Of a stretch of DNA of 64,000 nucleotides, positions 47,200 to 55,228 are shown piece after piece. The translations under genes were made by a program, and so were the position numbers. The stretch is from assembly GCA_021817945.1 (NCBI GenBank), contig JAKAFL010000007.1, positions 33,697 to 97,696 of the forward strand, written 5' to 3'. Numbering within the stretch: position 1 is the first letter of the stretch; each line of letters begins with the position of its first letter. The DNA comes from a bacterium. GTDB lineage: Bacteria > Verrucomicrobiota > Verrucomicrobiia > Limisphaerales > UBA11358. The notes under the pieces were generated by a model, which had not been told where the DNA came from, searched no databases, and saw nothing but the letters and a program-made list of their open reading frames with translations.

Positions 47200-48381
47200 T
47201 CAATTCTCCGCAAGGTTGATTTGCCCCGACAGCAGGCGCGGCAGCAGCAGGTCGCGCGTCCGGCGGAGGTTTTGGATTTGGTGTTGGAGCGTGGAGGCTT
47301 GTTGCTCGAACGTGTCGGCCAACTCGCAAAACTTAGCGAGCAGAGCGGCGGGCGGAACAAGAACCTCCAAACCGTAGGCTTGGTTGCGGCTCAAGCCGGG
47401 CACAGCGGCATCGCTGTTGATGAAGTTCAGCGTGGGCAAGACGTAGAACAGAAACCGCAGCGGCAGGGATGAGCTGACGAAGTAGGCCGTATCAATCACG
47501 AAGAAATCGTCGTTGCACCAGAACACGCTGCCGACGTTTCCCTTTCGACCGACGATGATGCCCGGACCTTTGACCAAGCTGGCGTCGTGCGTGCCGACCA
47601 TGCCGCTTGAACCATAGACCGGGAACGGACCATCGCGACGGTCTTCCTTCTTGAGCGCCTTGCCGTAGTTCAATTCGAGAATCTCGCCGAGCTTCTTTAC
47701 CTCCCAGCCTTGGGGGATGCCGCCGAGGGGGGAGGCCACGCGCGGGTGCTTTTCGTGGCCGGGAAAACGGAAGTGGACGAACCACTCGCGGTAGAGGGCG
47801 CGGGCCATCGCCTCCAAGAGCCGGATGCGCCGCTGACTGTTCTCCATCAGCTCGTCGTAGGCCGACAGGATGCCCGCAATCCGCCGTTGCACCGGCAGCG
47901 GGGGAAGCTCAAGCGGCTCACGTTCCGAAAACGTCGTCCATTGGAAACGAGCAACGCCTGTGTGCTGTGTGTGGTAAGCGTGCATCGAACCGGAAGCGTA
48001 AAGGTGCTGGAGATACCAAAACATGAACGCCGGGTCGCAAAGCTCGGTGTTGAAACGAATAAACCGGCTAAAACTCGCGCAGGTAAACGGAAGCTCGGAA
48101 CGCGAAAACAACTGCGGACGCAACAGAACTGTCCGTCCTGTAATTTGATTCTTCGTTCCACCTGCCGCTTCAATGATAACATCCCACGGCTGAAGAAGTT
48201 TTCGTTCCGCGTGCCGTTTTGCAATATGCCGACGCGGAGTGCTGGCGGTGAAACCAAAACGCACGTCCTCAAAGTCGGTCCCCCGGATGGCGAGCATCTC
48301 AACAGAATCGTCGAACGGTTCACCCTTTCCCCACTCTCCGTCTTTTGAAACCGTTATGAGGTCTTTGAGAACGCAATCCAT
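47200..48381 (-). CDS. hsdS: Type I restriction-modification specificity subunit
   Basis: 393 residues. Two target-recognition domains separated by helical spacers: first TRD about 1-150 ending REPLELPPLPVQRRIAGILS, first spacer with NSQRRIRLLEAMARALYREWF, second TRD from GIPQGWEVKKLGEILEL to LEVLVPPAALLAKF, and the C-terminal spacer QQASTLQHQIQNLRRTRDLL. It sets the DNA sequence recognised by HsdM and HsdR. The ATG at 48381 (MDCVLKDLITVS) is preferred; the frame is open to 48450 but that part translates a palindromic repeat. The RloC-like gene starts 3 bases after the stop. Confidence 0.94.
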   Translation of the reverse strand: MDCVLKDLITVSKDGEWGKGEPFDDSVEMLAIRGTDFEDVRFGFTASTPRRHIAKRHAERKLLQPWDVIIEAAGGTKNQITGRTVLLRPQLFSRSELPFTCASFSRFIRFNTELCDPAFMFWYLQHLYASGSMHAYHTQHTGVARFQWTTFSEREPLELPPLPVQRRIAGILSAYDELMENSQRRIRLLEAMARALYREWFVHFRFPGHEKHPRVASPLGGIPQGWEVKKLGEILELNYGKALKKEDRRDGPFPVYGSSGMVGTHDASLVKGPGIIVGRKGNVGSVFWCNDDFFVIDTAYFVSSSLPLRFLFYVLPTLNFINSDAAVPGLSRNQAYGLEVLVPPAALLAKFCELADTFEQQASTLQHQIQNLRRTRDLLLPRLLSGQINLAEN

Positions 48382-48427
48382 CGTCACGCCTCCAGAATCT
48401 CCGCCATATTCGAGGTGCAACGTCGAA

Positions 48428-48537
48428 CCCTCAGCCCAACCCTCTCCCACCGGGAGAGGGGGAAGCCGGCGATGGTTTGTTCATGCGGCAAAGCCGCACC
48501 CTCATCCCTGACGCTTCTCCGAGCGGGAGAAGGTGGA
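48428..48537 (+). repeat. Two palindromic elements between DUF1016 gene and hsdS
   Basis: CCCTCAGCCCAACCCTCTCC followed by CACCGGGAGAGGGGG, then 60 bp later CCCTCATCCCTGACGCTTCT followed by CCGAGCGGGAGAAGG. Same short family as the hsdM and hsdR copies, in the same orientation as each other. They occupy most of the 183-bp gap, so the ancestral hsdS start probably lay closer to the preceding stop. Confidence 0.85.
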
Positions 48538-48564
48538 GAAATGCGCGCCTGGGCGTTGAGGGTT

Positions 48565-49626
48565 TTATGGTTCATCCGGCACCTCCACCTCGGCGACGAT
48601 CTGTTTGAGCTGGCTGGCATCAGGCAGTTGCGCTTTCAGCTTGGGCGGCAGCAACCGGTATCCAGCCACGGCCACCGGTTTTCTGGCCTGATGCAACGTG
48701 TATTCCACCACGGTTTTATTTTTGCCACGGCACAGGATGATGCCAATGGTCGGCCCGTCAGCATCGGCCTTCAACTGCTTGTCCACGGTCGTCTGATAAA
48801 AATTCATCTTGCCGACAAACTCGGGCTGGAAATCCACAACTTTCAAATCAATGACGAGGTAGCAATGCAGCCGGGTGTGGTAAAACAGCAGGTCGAGGAA
48901 GAATTCCTCGCCGTCCACTTCCAGCCGGTATTGGTTGCCCATGTAGGCGAAGCCGGAACCGAGTTCGATGAGGAAATCCTTGAGCCGGGCGAGCAGGGCG
49001 TTTTCCAGCGCGCGTTCATGGGCGGATTCGTCGAGTGGAGCGGGTTTGAAAATAAATGGATCTTTGATCATTTCCCGCGCGAGGTCGGATTGCGGGGGCG
49101 GCAAGGTGAGCGCAAAATTGGTCGGGGCTTTGCCGGCGCGCTGGTGCAACGCGGTGTCGAGCTGATGCACCAGCACGCTGCGGGACCAGCCGTGCTCGAC
49201 GGTTTTGCGGATGTAAAATTCGCGGGTGGCGGCATCCTTGACGCGGTCGAGGAGGACGCAGTTGTGCTTCCAGGGAATTTGTGCACCAAGCTGGCGCACA
49301 ATTGCGCGGTCGGGCCAGGCCCCGGCGAAGGCCCGCATGTATTTGAGGTTGCGAACGGTGTAGCCGGAGAGGGTCGGGAATTCGCGCTGGAGGTCGGCGG
49401 CGAGGCGGTCAATGACCTTGGCACCCCAGCCTTCCTGCTTCTGGCTGGCGAGGATTTCGCGGCCAATCTCCCAGTAATGCAGGACGAGTTCGGCGTTGGC
49501 GGCGAGCACGGCTTTGACTTGGGCGGTTCGGATGCGCTGTTTGATGTCGGCGACGAAGCGTTCGTATAATTGTGCCACCGGCTGGTGCACAATTGCCGGG
49601 GGCTTGGATTTGCGCGGCGTGCTCAT
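48565..49626 (-). CDS. DUF1016 (YhcG-type) PDDEXK nuclease-domain protein
   Basis: 353 residues. The N-terminal DUF1016 part includes [16 protein letters not shown] and [18 protein letters not shown], with [15 protein letters not shown] and [18 protein letters not shown] following. The C-terminal PD-(D/E)xK-like domain has [18 protein letters not shown] and [18 protein letters not shown], the expected Asp ... Asp-x-Lys arrangement. These proteins often sit inside type I restriction operons; their job is not established, but DNA cleavage is expected. The ATG at 49626 overlaps the hsdM stop by four bases (ATGA), indicating translational coupling. Confidence 0.9.
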   Translation of the reverse strand: MSTPRKSKPPAIVHQPVAQLYERFVADIKQRIRTAQVKAVLAANAELVLHYWEIGREILASQKQEGWGAKVIDRLAADLQREFPTLSGYTVRNLKYMRAFAGAWPDRAIVRQLGAQIPWKHNCVLLDRVKDAATREFYIRKTVEHGWSRSVLVHQLDTALHQRAGKAPTNFALTLPPPQSDLAREMIKDPFIFKPAPLDESAHERALENALLARLKDFLIELGSGFAYMGNQYRLEVDGEEFFLDLLFYHTRLHCYLVIDLKVVDFQPEFVGKMNFYQTTVDKQLKADADGPTIGIILCRGKNKTVVEYTLHQARKPVAVAGYRLLPPKLKAQLPDASQLKQIVAEVEVPDEP

Positions 49627-51377
49627 GCTTCGAGAATTTCGGCGACGTTCGCGGCGATGGTGGTTTCCAAATCGCGCGCCTGCAAGTTCAAGGTTGCGAG
49701 TTCTTCGTTCAGCGCTTCGAGTTGTTCCTTGAAATCCTCGTCGCTCACGGCTTCGCCGGCGGCCACGCCGACGTAGCGGCCGGGGTTGAGCGACCAACCT
49801 TGCGCTTCGATTTCCTTGAGCTTCGCCGCTTTGCAAAATCCCGCCACGTCTGCATACGCCGGTTTTTTGCCAAACACGTCTTTGATTTTGGCTTCGGCCT
49901 CCGCGCCGCCGAGCGTGAAATCCAATTCCTCGCCGCGATAGAGCCGGACAACATTGGCAAGAAAACCAATCTGCGCCGGTGTCCATTCGCGGTGTGCGCG
50001 GTCTATCTGCCGGAAAATGTGGCGGGCATCTATAAACAGAACCGTATCCGCGCGGTTCTGTTTACCCTCACCCCCAGCCCCTCTCCCAGAGGTAGAGGGG
50101 AGCGTCGCCTTGCCCTTGTCCAGAAACCACAGCGTGCACGGCAGGGTCACCGTGTAAAACATGTTTGGCCCAACCGCAACCATGACGTCCACGGCGCGGC
50201 TTTCAATGAGCTGGCGGCGGAGTTCCTGTTCGGAGGAGCGGGCGTCGGAGGCGGAGTTGGCCATGACGAATCCAGCGCGTCCTTTTTCATTCAGCGCGGA
50301 GTAAAACAGTTGAATCCAGAGGTAATTGGCATTGTCCGTGCGCGGCAGGCCGAACGGGAAGCGGCGCGGTGCGCCGTTCGCGTCGAACCCGACCATGTCT
50401 TTCAATCGTTCCTTGTCCACGGCATTGACGTTGAACGGCGGGTTGGCGAGCACGAAATCAAAGCGACCAGTCGCATCATGGGGGTCGTCGTAATAGCTGA
50501 TGGCTTGTTTGATGTCGCCTTCCAGCCCATGCACGGCAAGGTTCATCCGGCACAGGTCGCCGGTGGCGCGCTCTTTTTCCTGACCGTAAATCGCCAACTC
50601 GCGGCCAGGGTTGCCTGAGTATTTAGCTGCGAGACCCTCATCCCCATCCCTTCTCCCACTGGGAGAAGGGTGGCCGACCGGCCGGGTGGGGGGTGACGCA
50701 GTCTTATGCTCGGTCACGAACCGCGCCGATTGCACGAACATACCACCCGAACCGCACGCCGGATCGAGAATGCGCCCGTGAAAAGGCTCAATGATTTCCG
50801 TGAGCAACCGGACGATGCTGGATGGCGTGTAAAATTCGCCGCCGCCCTGCCCCTCGGCCATTGCAAACTCGCCCAAAAAATATTCATACACGCGCCCGAA
50901 CGTGTCGTAGTCGGATGAAACGGGGATTTCGGAAATCTTTTTGAGCAGTTCCTTGAGGAGCGTGCTGCCGAAAATGTTGTAGGTTTTGGGCAGGACGCCG
51001 GCGAGTTGCGGATTGTGCTTTTCAATGTCGCGCATGGCGGCATTGACCTTTGCGCCGATGTTTTCGGCTTCGGGGCGATTCAGCAAATAATCAAACCGCG
51101 CCTCGGCGGGCAGATATAAAATGCCCTCGGCATGGTAGGCGGCGGGTTCGTCCAGCCGTGATCCACGGCGGGAACTTGTGGCAGACTTTTCAAGTGCGGC
51201 GCGCTGGGCGGTGAACCGGACTTCAGCAAACCGCAGAAAGATGAGGCCGAGGACGGGCGCGGAATACTCCTGCGACTTCAATTCGGAATTGGCGCGTAAC
51301 TGGTCGGCGGCATCCCAGAGGCGTTTTTCCAGCGCCGCATTGTCGGCGTTTTTTTCCGATGGAGCGATCCAGTGCAT
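49623..51377 (-). CDS. hsdM: Type I restriction-modification DNA methyltransferase subunit
   Basis: 584 residues. N6-adenine methyltransferase of a type I system: N-terminal helical domain ([16 protein letters not shown]), [14 protein letters not shown] motif [10 protein letters not shown] (205-213) and catalytic motif IV NPPF (312-315). Two stretches look inserted: about 226-252 ([20 protein letters not shown] and following) and about 425-444 ([13 protein letters not shown]). Both are translations of palindromic repeats on the other strand (50635-50670 and 50065-50102). The frame is kept in both, and they fall outside the catalytic motifs. First gene of the leftward operon; the only start that fits is the ATG at 51377. 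Confidence 0.95.
   Translation of the reverse strand: MHWIAPSEKNADNAALEKRLWDAADQLRANSELKSQEYSAPVLGLIFLRFAEVRFTAQRAALEKSATSSRRGSRLDEPAAYHAEGILYLPAEARFDYLLNRPEAENIGAKVNAAMRDIEKHNPQLAGVLPKTYNIFGSTLLKELLKKISEIPVSSDYDTFGRVYEYFLGEFAMAEGQGGGEFYTPSSIVRLLTEIIEPFHGRILDPACGSGGMFVQSARFVTEHKTASPPTRPVGHPSPSGRRDGDEGLAAKYSGNPGRELAIYGQEKERATGDLCRMNLAVHGLEGDIKQAISYYDDPHDATGRFDFVLANPPFNVNAVDKERLKDMVGFDANGAPRRFPFGLPRTDNANYLWIQLFYSALNEKGRAGFVMANSASDARSSEQELRRQLIESRAVDVMVAVGPNMFYTVTLPCTLWFLDKGKATLPSTSGRGAGGEGKQNRADTVLFIDARHIFRQIDRAHREWTPAQIGFLANVVRLYRGEELDFTLGGAEAEAKIKDVFGKKPAYADVAGFCKAAKLKEIEAQGWSLNPGRYVGVAAGEAVSDEDFKEQLEALNEELATLNLQARDLETTIAANVAEILEA
50065..50102 (+). repeat. In-frame palindromic element in hsdM (1)
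   Basis: CCCTCACCCCCAGCCCCTCT then CCCAGAGGTAGAGGGGAG. It differs from the left end of the hsdR insert at one or two positions. On the coding strand it translates to [13 protein letters not shown], compared with [13 protein letters not shown] in HsdR. Confidence 0.88.
50635..50670 (+). repeat. In-frame palindromic element in hsdM (2)
   Basis: CCCTCATCCCCATCCCTTCT then CCCACTGGGAGAAGGG, followed by a second small hairpin GGCCGACCGGCC. It closely matches the right end of the hsdR insert. It encodes the [13 protein letters not shown] stretch of HsdM. Confidence 0.85.
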
Positions 51378-51461
51378 AAAAATGATTCTGCGCGACCAGG
51401 CGGAAAGGGTATTTCATACCAGCGCAAACCGGAAAGAAAAATCCGGCGCGTTGAAAATCAA

Positions 51462-51520
51462 GGGGCGCATCTCGGTTTTTGAGAGAGTCACCCCCGGCGG
51501 TTCGAATTTCAAAAACCTCC
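51462..51520 (+). repeat. Dispersed repeat with GCGCATCTCGGTTTTTGAGA core, copy 2
   Basis: GGGGCGCATCTCGGTTTTTG then AGAGAGTC, an AT-rich tail and AAAAACCTCC. It is the plus-strand counterpart of 5581-5645. It lies 85 bp before the hsdM start, in the presumed promoter region of the restriction operon. Confidence 0.6.
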
Positions 51521-51539
51521 GCAAACCCAGTGTTTTTTA

Positions 51540-52000
51540 TTCCCCTCCATAAATCCTGATTGATGGGGAGGGTCGGGGAGGGGTGGCACTGAGCTTTGGG
51601 GATGTGAGACGGTTCGTTGATCGCGATGCCTGTTTGCGAGTTCCCCTCTCCATAATCCTCTCCCCGCGCTTCGCTGGCGGGGCGAGGAAACCAGAGGCGC
51701 TGGGTTGGTGGACGCGTTTGAAATGGCCCATTCCCCATTCCTTCGAGGCTCGAAATGGTTTCAAACCAACCGCTCCGCTCTTCCTCCCCATCAATCTCCA
51801 TTGGTGGCGGGGAGCGTGGAGGGATTGGGGCATTGGTTGGGTCGCCCTTTCAGGGCTTGGTGGGATGGGGTTGCCGGGTTCCCAGGGCGTTGCCCTGGGC
51901 TGGGGTTGAGGCGCGCCGTTGGCGCTGCAAGACGCGGGATCATTGATGCGCCTCCTTTGCTGGCGGGGCGAGGAAACCAGGGGCGGTGGGGTGGTTTGGA
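51540..52000. repeat. Block of GC-rich dispersed repeats upstream of yajC
   Basis: Contains CCATAAATCCTGATTGATGG, TCTCCCCGCGCTTCGCTGGC with GGGGCGAGG (about 51659-51688), CCATCAATCTCCATTGGTGG and a truncated hairpin remnant near 51955-51975. The 780-bp gap 51378-52158 has no convincing gene; short frames here are translations of repeat. Confidence 0.75.
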
Positions 52001-52109
52001 TCGTTTGAAAATGGGTGGTGGAAGGGTTAAAAATGGCGATTTGACCCTCTGCGAATTGGGCCTATGAATGGGCCAACGCAAAGGCCAATGCATGGGCCAA
52101 GGATAAACC

Positions 52110-52137
52110 TTGCATTTGGAACAGGGAAAACTAGAAT
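52110..52137 (+). promoter_or_regulatory. Putative sigma-70 promoter of yajC-secDF
   Basis: TTGCAT (52110-52115), 16-bp spacer, TAGAAT (52132-52137), 21 bases before the yajC ATG. Confidence 0.5.
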
Positions 52138-52158
52138 TTACGACCGTTTTTAACCATT

Positions 52159-52524
52159 ATGCAGATTAATCATACGAGTGGCATCCCGGGGTTTCTGGCT
52201 CAGGCTTCAACCGGCTCAAGCGGGCCGTCCGCGTCGGCCCAAGGTTCCCCGTTGGGGCTTTTAGTACCCATGGGGCTTATTTTCATCATCATGTATTTCC
52301 TGATGATCCGCCCCCAAAGCCAGCGCGCGAAGCAACAGAAGAAACTCCTGGAAGCCCTCAAAGCCGGGGACAAGGTTGCGACGGCGGCCGGAATCGTGGG
52401 AGTGGTTACCTCGGTGCGCGACACCACGGTTTCCCTTCGTTCCGCGGATGCCAAGATGGAAGTGACCAAGGACTCCATCACACAAATTCTGGAACCGGCC
52501 AATTCCGCGTCCACCAGCAATTGA
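52159..52524 (+). CDS. yajC: Preprotein translocase accessory subunit YajC
   Basis: 121 residues. Small single-span membrane protein that associates with SecDF at the Sec translocon. After a Ser/Gly-rich N-terminus there is one membrane helix (LLVPMGLIFIIMYFLMI, about 34-50), followed by RPQSQRAKQQKKLLEALKAG and the conserved GDKVATAAGIVGVV cytosolic region. secDF starts 4 bases after the stop, the usual gene order. Confidence 0.95.
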   Translation: MQINHTSGIPGFLAQASTGSSGPSASAQGSPLGLLVPMGLIFIIMYFLMIRPQSQRAKQQKKLLEALKAGDKVATAAGIVGVVTSVRDTTVSLRSADAKMEVTKDSITQILEPANSASTSN

Positions 52525-52528
52525 TATT

Positions 52529-55087
52529 ATGAAACAAAACAGTTTTGGCTGGTTTATTACGGTGGTGCTGGTGGTGTGCTGGGCTTTGTATGAGGTTTAT
52601 CCGCCACAATCCCGCAGTTTGGTGCAGGAGTTCACCATGCGGGCGATGAACAAGGACGCGGCCTTCACCAACATCCTGGATCAAGTGGCCGGGTTGCAAA
52701 AGGAAAACGCCAACCGCAGCGAGTTTTCCTTGCTGGAGGAGGCTGCCGACACCAATGACCTGCAAAGGTACTTCCCATTCTATACCGGGGCGGCATCCAC
52801 GGTGCGACCCAATCTGTACATTTTGAACCATCTCCAGCGCGATGCATCAGGCAGGATCAAACTGGGCATAGATTTGCAGGGTGGCACCTCCTTTTTGGTG
52901 ACCATGGACACGAACGTGCTTTATAATGCGTCCACCAACGCATCAAGCCAGAGTCAGGCCACTGCGACCAGCGCCGCCCTGGACCAGGCCATCAGTGTGC
53001 TGCGCAAGCGTATTGATCGTTTTGGCGTGGCGGAACCCGTGATCCAATCGGCGGGTGGCAATCAAATTTTGATCGAATTGCCCGGTCTTTCCCAGGCAGA
53101 CAAGGAAAGCGCGCGGGAACAAATCACCAAAAAAGCCTACCTGGAATTCCGCATGGTGAACGACCAATCCAGGGAGATGGTGAATGAGGACACGGGGGAA
53201 CTGCTCCAGCCCATCCCTCCGGGCTACGAACTGCTCAAACACGTGGAACCTTTGCCGGGCGGCAAGGTTCAAATCCAAGCCGTCGTGGTCAACAAAAAGC
53301 CCGTGGACGGTTTGGTGGGCGACATCGTGAAGTATGCCGGAGTGTCGTATGACAACCTGGGACAACCCAAGATTGAATTTGAGCTGACCCCTGACGCGGC
53401 GGCGCGTTTTGGCGAGGTGACCCGGAACAATATCGGGCACAGGATGGCGATAGTGCTGGACGGTGAACTGGTCACGGCTCCATCCATTAATAGCGCCATT
53501 GAAACGGGAAGCGGTGAAATAACCGGCAGTTACTCCATGGACGAGGCGCGGGCGGTGGCCAATGCCATGCAAAATCCTTTGCGGGCGCCGCTTTCCATCA
53601 TGTATTCGTCCGACGTGGATCCCACGCTGGGCAAGGACTCGATTCAAAGCGGAATCCGCGCCTCCATCTACGGGGTTCTTTTCGTTTCCGTGTTCATGCT
53701 GGGTTACTACTGGATTGCCGGGGTCGCTGCCAATATCGCCCTGCTCACCAACATCATCATCGTTTTGGGCGTGATGTGCGCTGCCGGGGCCACCTTCACC
53801 CTGCCAGGCATTGCCGGCGCGGTCCTCACCGTGGGCATGGCGGTGGATGCCAACGTGCTTATTTATGAGCGCATCCGCGAGGAATTGGCCAAGGGCAAAT
53901 CCCTGCGTGGCGCCATCGAAGCCGGTTACAGCCGCGCCTTCGGCACGATATTTGATTCCCACGTCACCACTCTCATTTCGTCCGTCATCCTCATCTGGCA
54001 GGGCACGGGCGAGATCAAGGGTTTCGGTGTCACCCTCACCATCGGCGTGGCGGCCAGCCTTTTCACCGCCCTGGTGGTGACACGGCTGCTTTTCAATTTC
54101 CTCGTGGACCGCGGGTGGTTGAAATCGCTCTGGATGTTGCACATCATCAAAAGTTCCAATGTGAATTTCATGCTGGTGGCGCGGCCCTTGTTTGTGGTGA
54201 CCTGGCTGTTTGTGGTGGTTTCCCTGGGCTTTGGCGTGACGAGGGGATCCAAGCTGTTTGGCGTGGATTTTCTGGGCGGGGACAGCACGGTGTATAGCTT
54301 CACCCAAAAAATGGGCGTGGACGAGATTCGGTCCGCAATTCTCGCCTCCGGTGAGCGTGACGCCCAGATTCAGTATCAAAAGGATGCCGGTGGCAGCGGT
54401 GCCCAGACATTGCGCGTGACCACCTCCAGCGGGTCTTCGGACCGGGTTCAAAATGCGTTGGAAAAGGCTTTTCCGCAGGCGCATTTGGTGGCCATTGGCA
54501 AACAGCAGGTCGGTGCGGTGATGGGCGAGGAAATCCAGCATTCCGCAGCCGTGGCGGCCTTGTTTGCCATGCTGGGAATCCTGTTTTACGTGGCGTTCCG
54601 CTACGAATTCTCCTTTGCCGTGGCGGCAGTGGTGGCCGTGCTGCACGACGTGCTTTTCACCCTGGGCGCTTATTGCATTGCCAATGCGGTTTCAGACCGC
54701 CAGTTCAATGCCACAGTGGTGGCCGCGGTCCTCACCATCATTGGATTTTCGATCAACGACAAAATCGTGATTTTTGACCGGATTCGCGAGGATTTGAAAC
54801 TTGGCATGCGGGGTTCCTTCAAGGAAATCATCAACCGCGCGCTCAACCAGACCCTCAGCCGAACCATCATCACCAGCGGCACGGTTTTCCTGGCCACACT
54901 GTCCCTGTTTATTTTTGGCGGCGGTGTCATCAATGATTTTGCCTTCACCTTCCTGATTGGAATCATTGTCGGAACCTATTCCTCCATCTACATCGCCAGC
55001 GTGATAGTGCTCTGGTGGCATAAAGGGGAACGGCCCAACCTGGCGGCCACGCCGGCAGTCACAGCCCAGGGTTCGTTGAAGGTGTGA
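52529..55087 (+). CDS. secDF: SecD-SecF fusion protein translocase subunit
   Basis: 852 residues, a natural fusion. The SecD half has a first membrane helix, a large periplasmic domain (FGVAEPVIQSAGGNQILIEL) and the membrane region with VGMAVDANVLIYERIREEL. The SecF half starts near residue 540 and has KLFGVDFLGGD and IGFSINDKIVIFDRIREDL. It uses the proton motive force to help release proteins on the outer side of the membrane. Twelve membrane segments are expected. The many very large secreted proteins nearby would use this route. The Lys/Val-rich C-terminus is short. Confidence 0.96.
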   Translation: MKQNSFGWFITVVLVVCWALYEVYPPQSRSLVQEFTMRAMNKDAAFTNILDQVAGLQKENANRSEFSLLEEAADTNDLQRYFPFYTGAASTVRPNLYILNHLQRDASGRIKLGIDLQGGTSFLVTMDTNVLYNASTNASSQSQATATSAALDQAISVLRKRIDRFGVAEPVIQSAGGNQILIELPGLSQADKESAREQITKKAYLEFRMVNDQSREMVNEDTGELLQPIPPGYELLKHVEPLPGGKVQIQAVVVNKKPVDGLVGDIVKYAGVSYDNLGQPKIEFELTPDAAARFGEVTRNNIGHRMAIVLDGELVTAPSINSAIETGSGEITGSYSMDEARAVANAMQNPLRAPLSIMYSSDVDPTLGKDSIQSGIRASIYGVLFVSVFMLGYYWIAGVAANIALLTNIIIVLGVMCAAGATFTLPGIAGAVLTVGMAVDANVLIYERIREELAKGKSLRGAIEAGYSRAFGTIFDSHVTTLISSVILIWQGTGEIKGFGVTLTIGVAASLFTALVVTRLLFNFLVDRGWLKSLWMLHIIKSSNVNFMLVARPLFVVTWLFVVVSLGFGVTRGSKLFGVDFLGGDSTVYSFTQKMGVDEIRSAILASGERDAQIQYQKDAGGSGAQTLRVTTSSGSSDRVQNALEKAFPQAHLVAIGKQQVGAVMGEEIQHSAAVAALFAMLGILFYVAFRYEFSFAVAAVVAVLHDVLFTLGAYCIANAVSDRQFNATVVAAVLTIIGFSINDKIVIFDRIREDLKLGMRGSFKEIINRALNQTLSRTIITSGTVFLATLSLFIFGGGVINDFAFTFLIGIIVGTYSSIYIASVIVLWWHKGERPNLAATPAVTAQGSLKV

Positions 55088-55228
55088 GGACCGCATGCAA
55101 GGGGTGGGACATCCACTTTTCCCATTCCCTTGTGATCTGGCCGGGGGTTGGAAGCGCTTGCCCGCTGGCTGCGGCCGGGTTGGCTTCACTCCTTCAATCA
55201 GGAAAACCTGATTTCGCCATACTTGCGC

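Noticed and set aside
48382..48450. Upstream extension of HsdS
   Set aside because: The extra 23 residues are encoded partly by a palindromic repeat, and the conserved HsdS sequence begins at the ATG at 48381.
52943..54646. 567-codon open frame on the minus strand opposite secDF
   Set aside because: It is antisense to a clear secDF gene, His/Gly/Arg-rich, and has no domain; long antisense frames are expected in GC-rich sequence. The same applies to minus frames at 30310-31692 (opposite the FIST gene), 56771-58309 (opposite DUF1800) and 5587-6525 (opposite uvrA).
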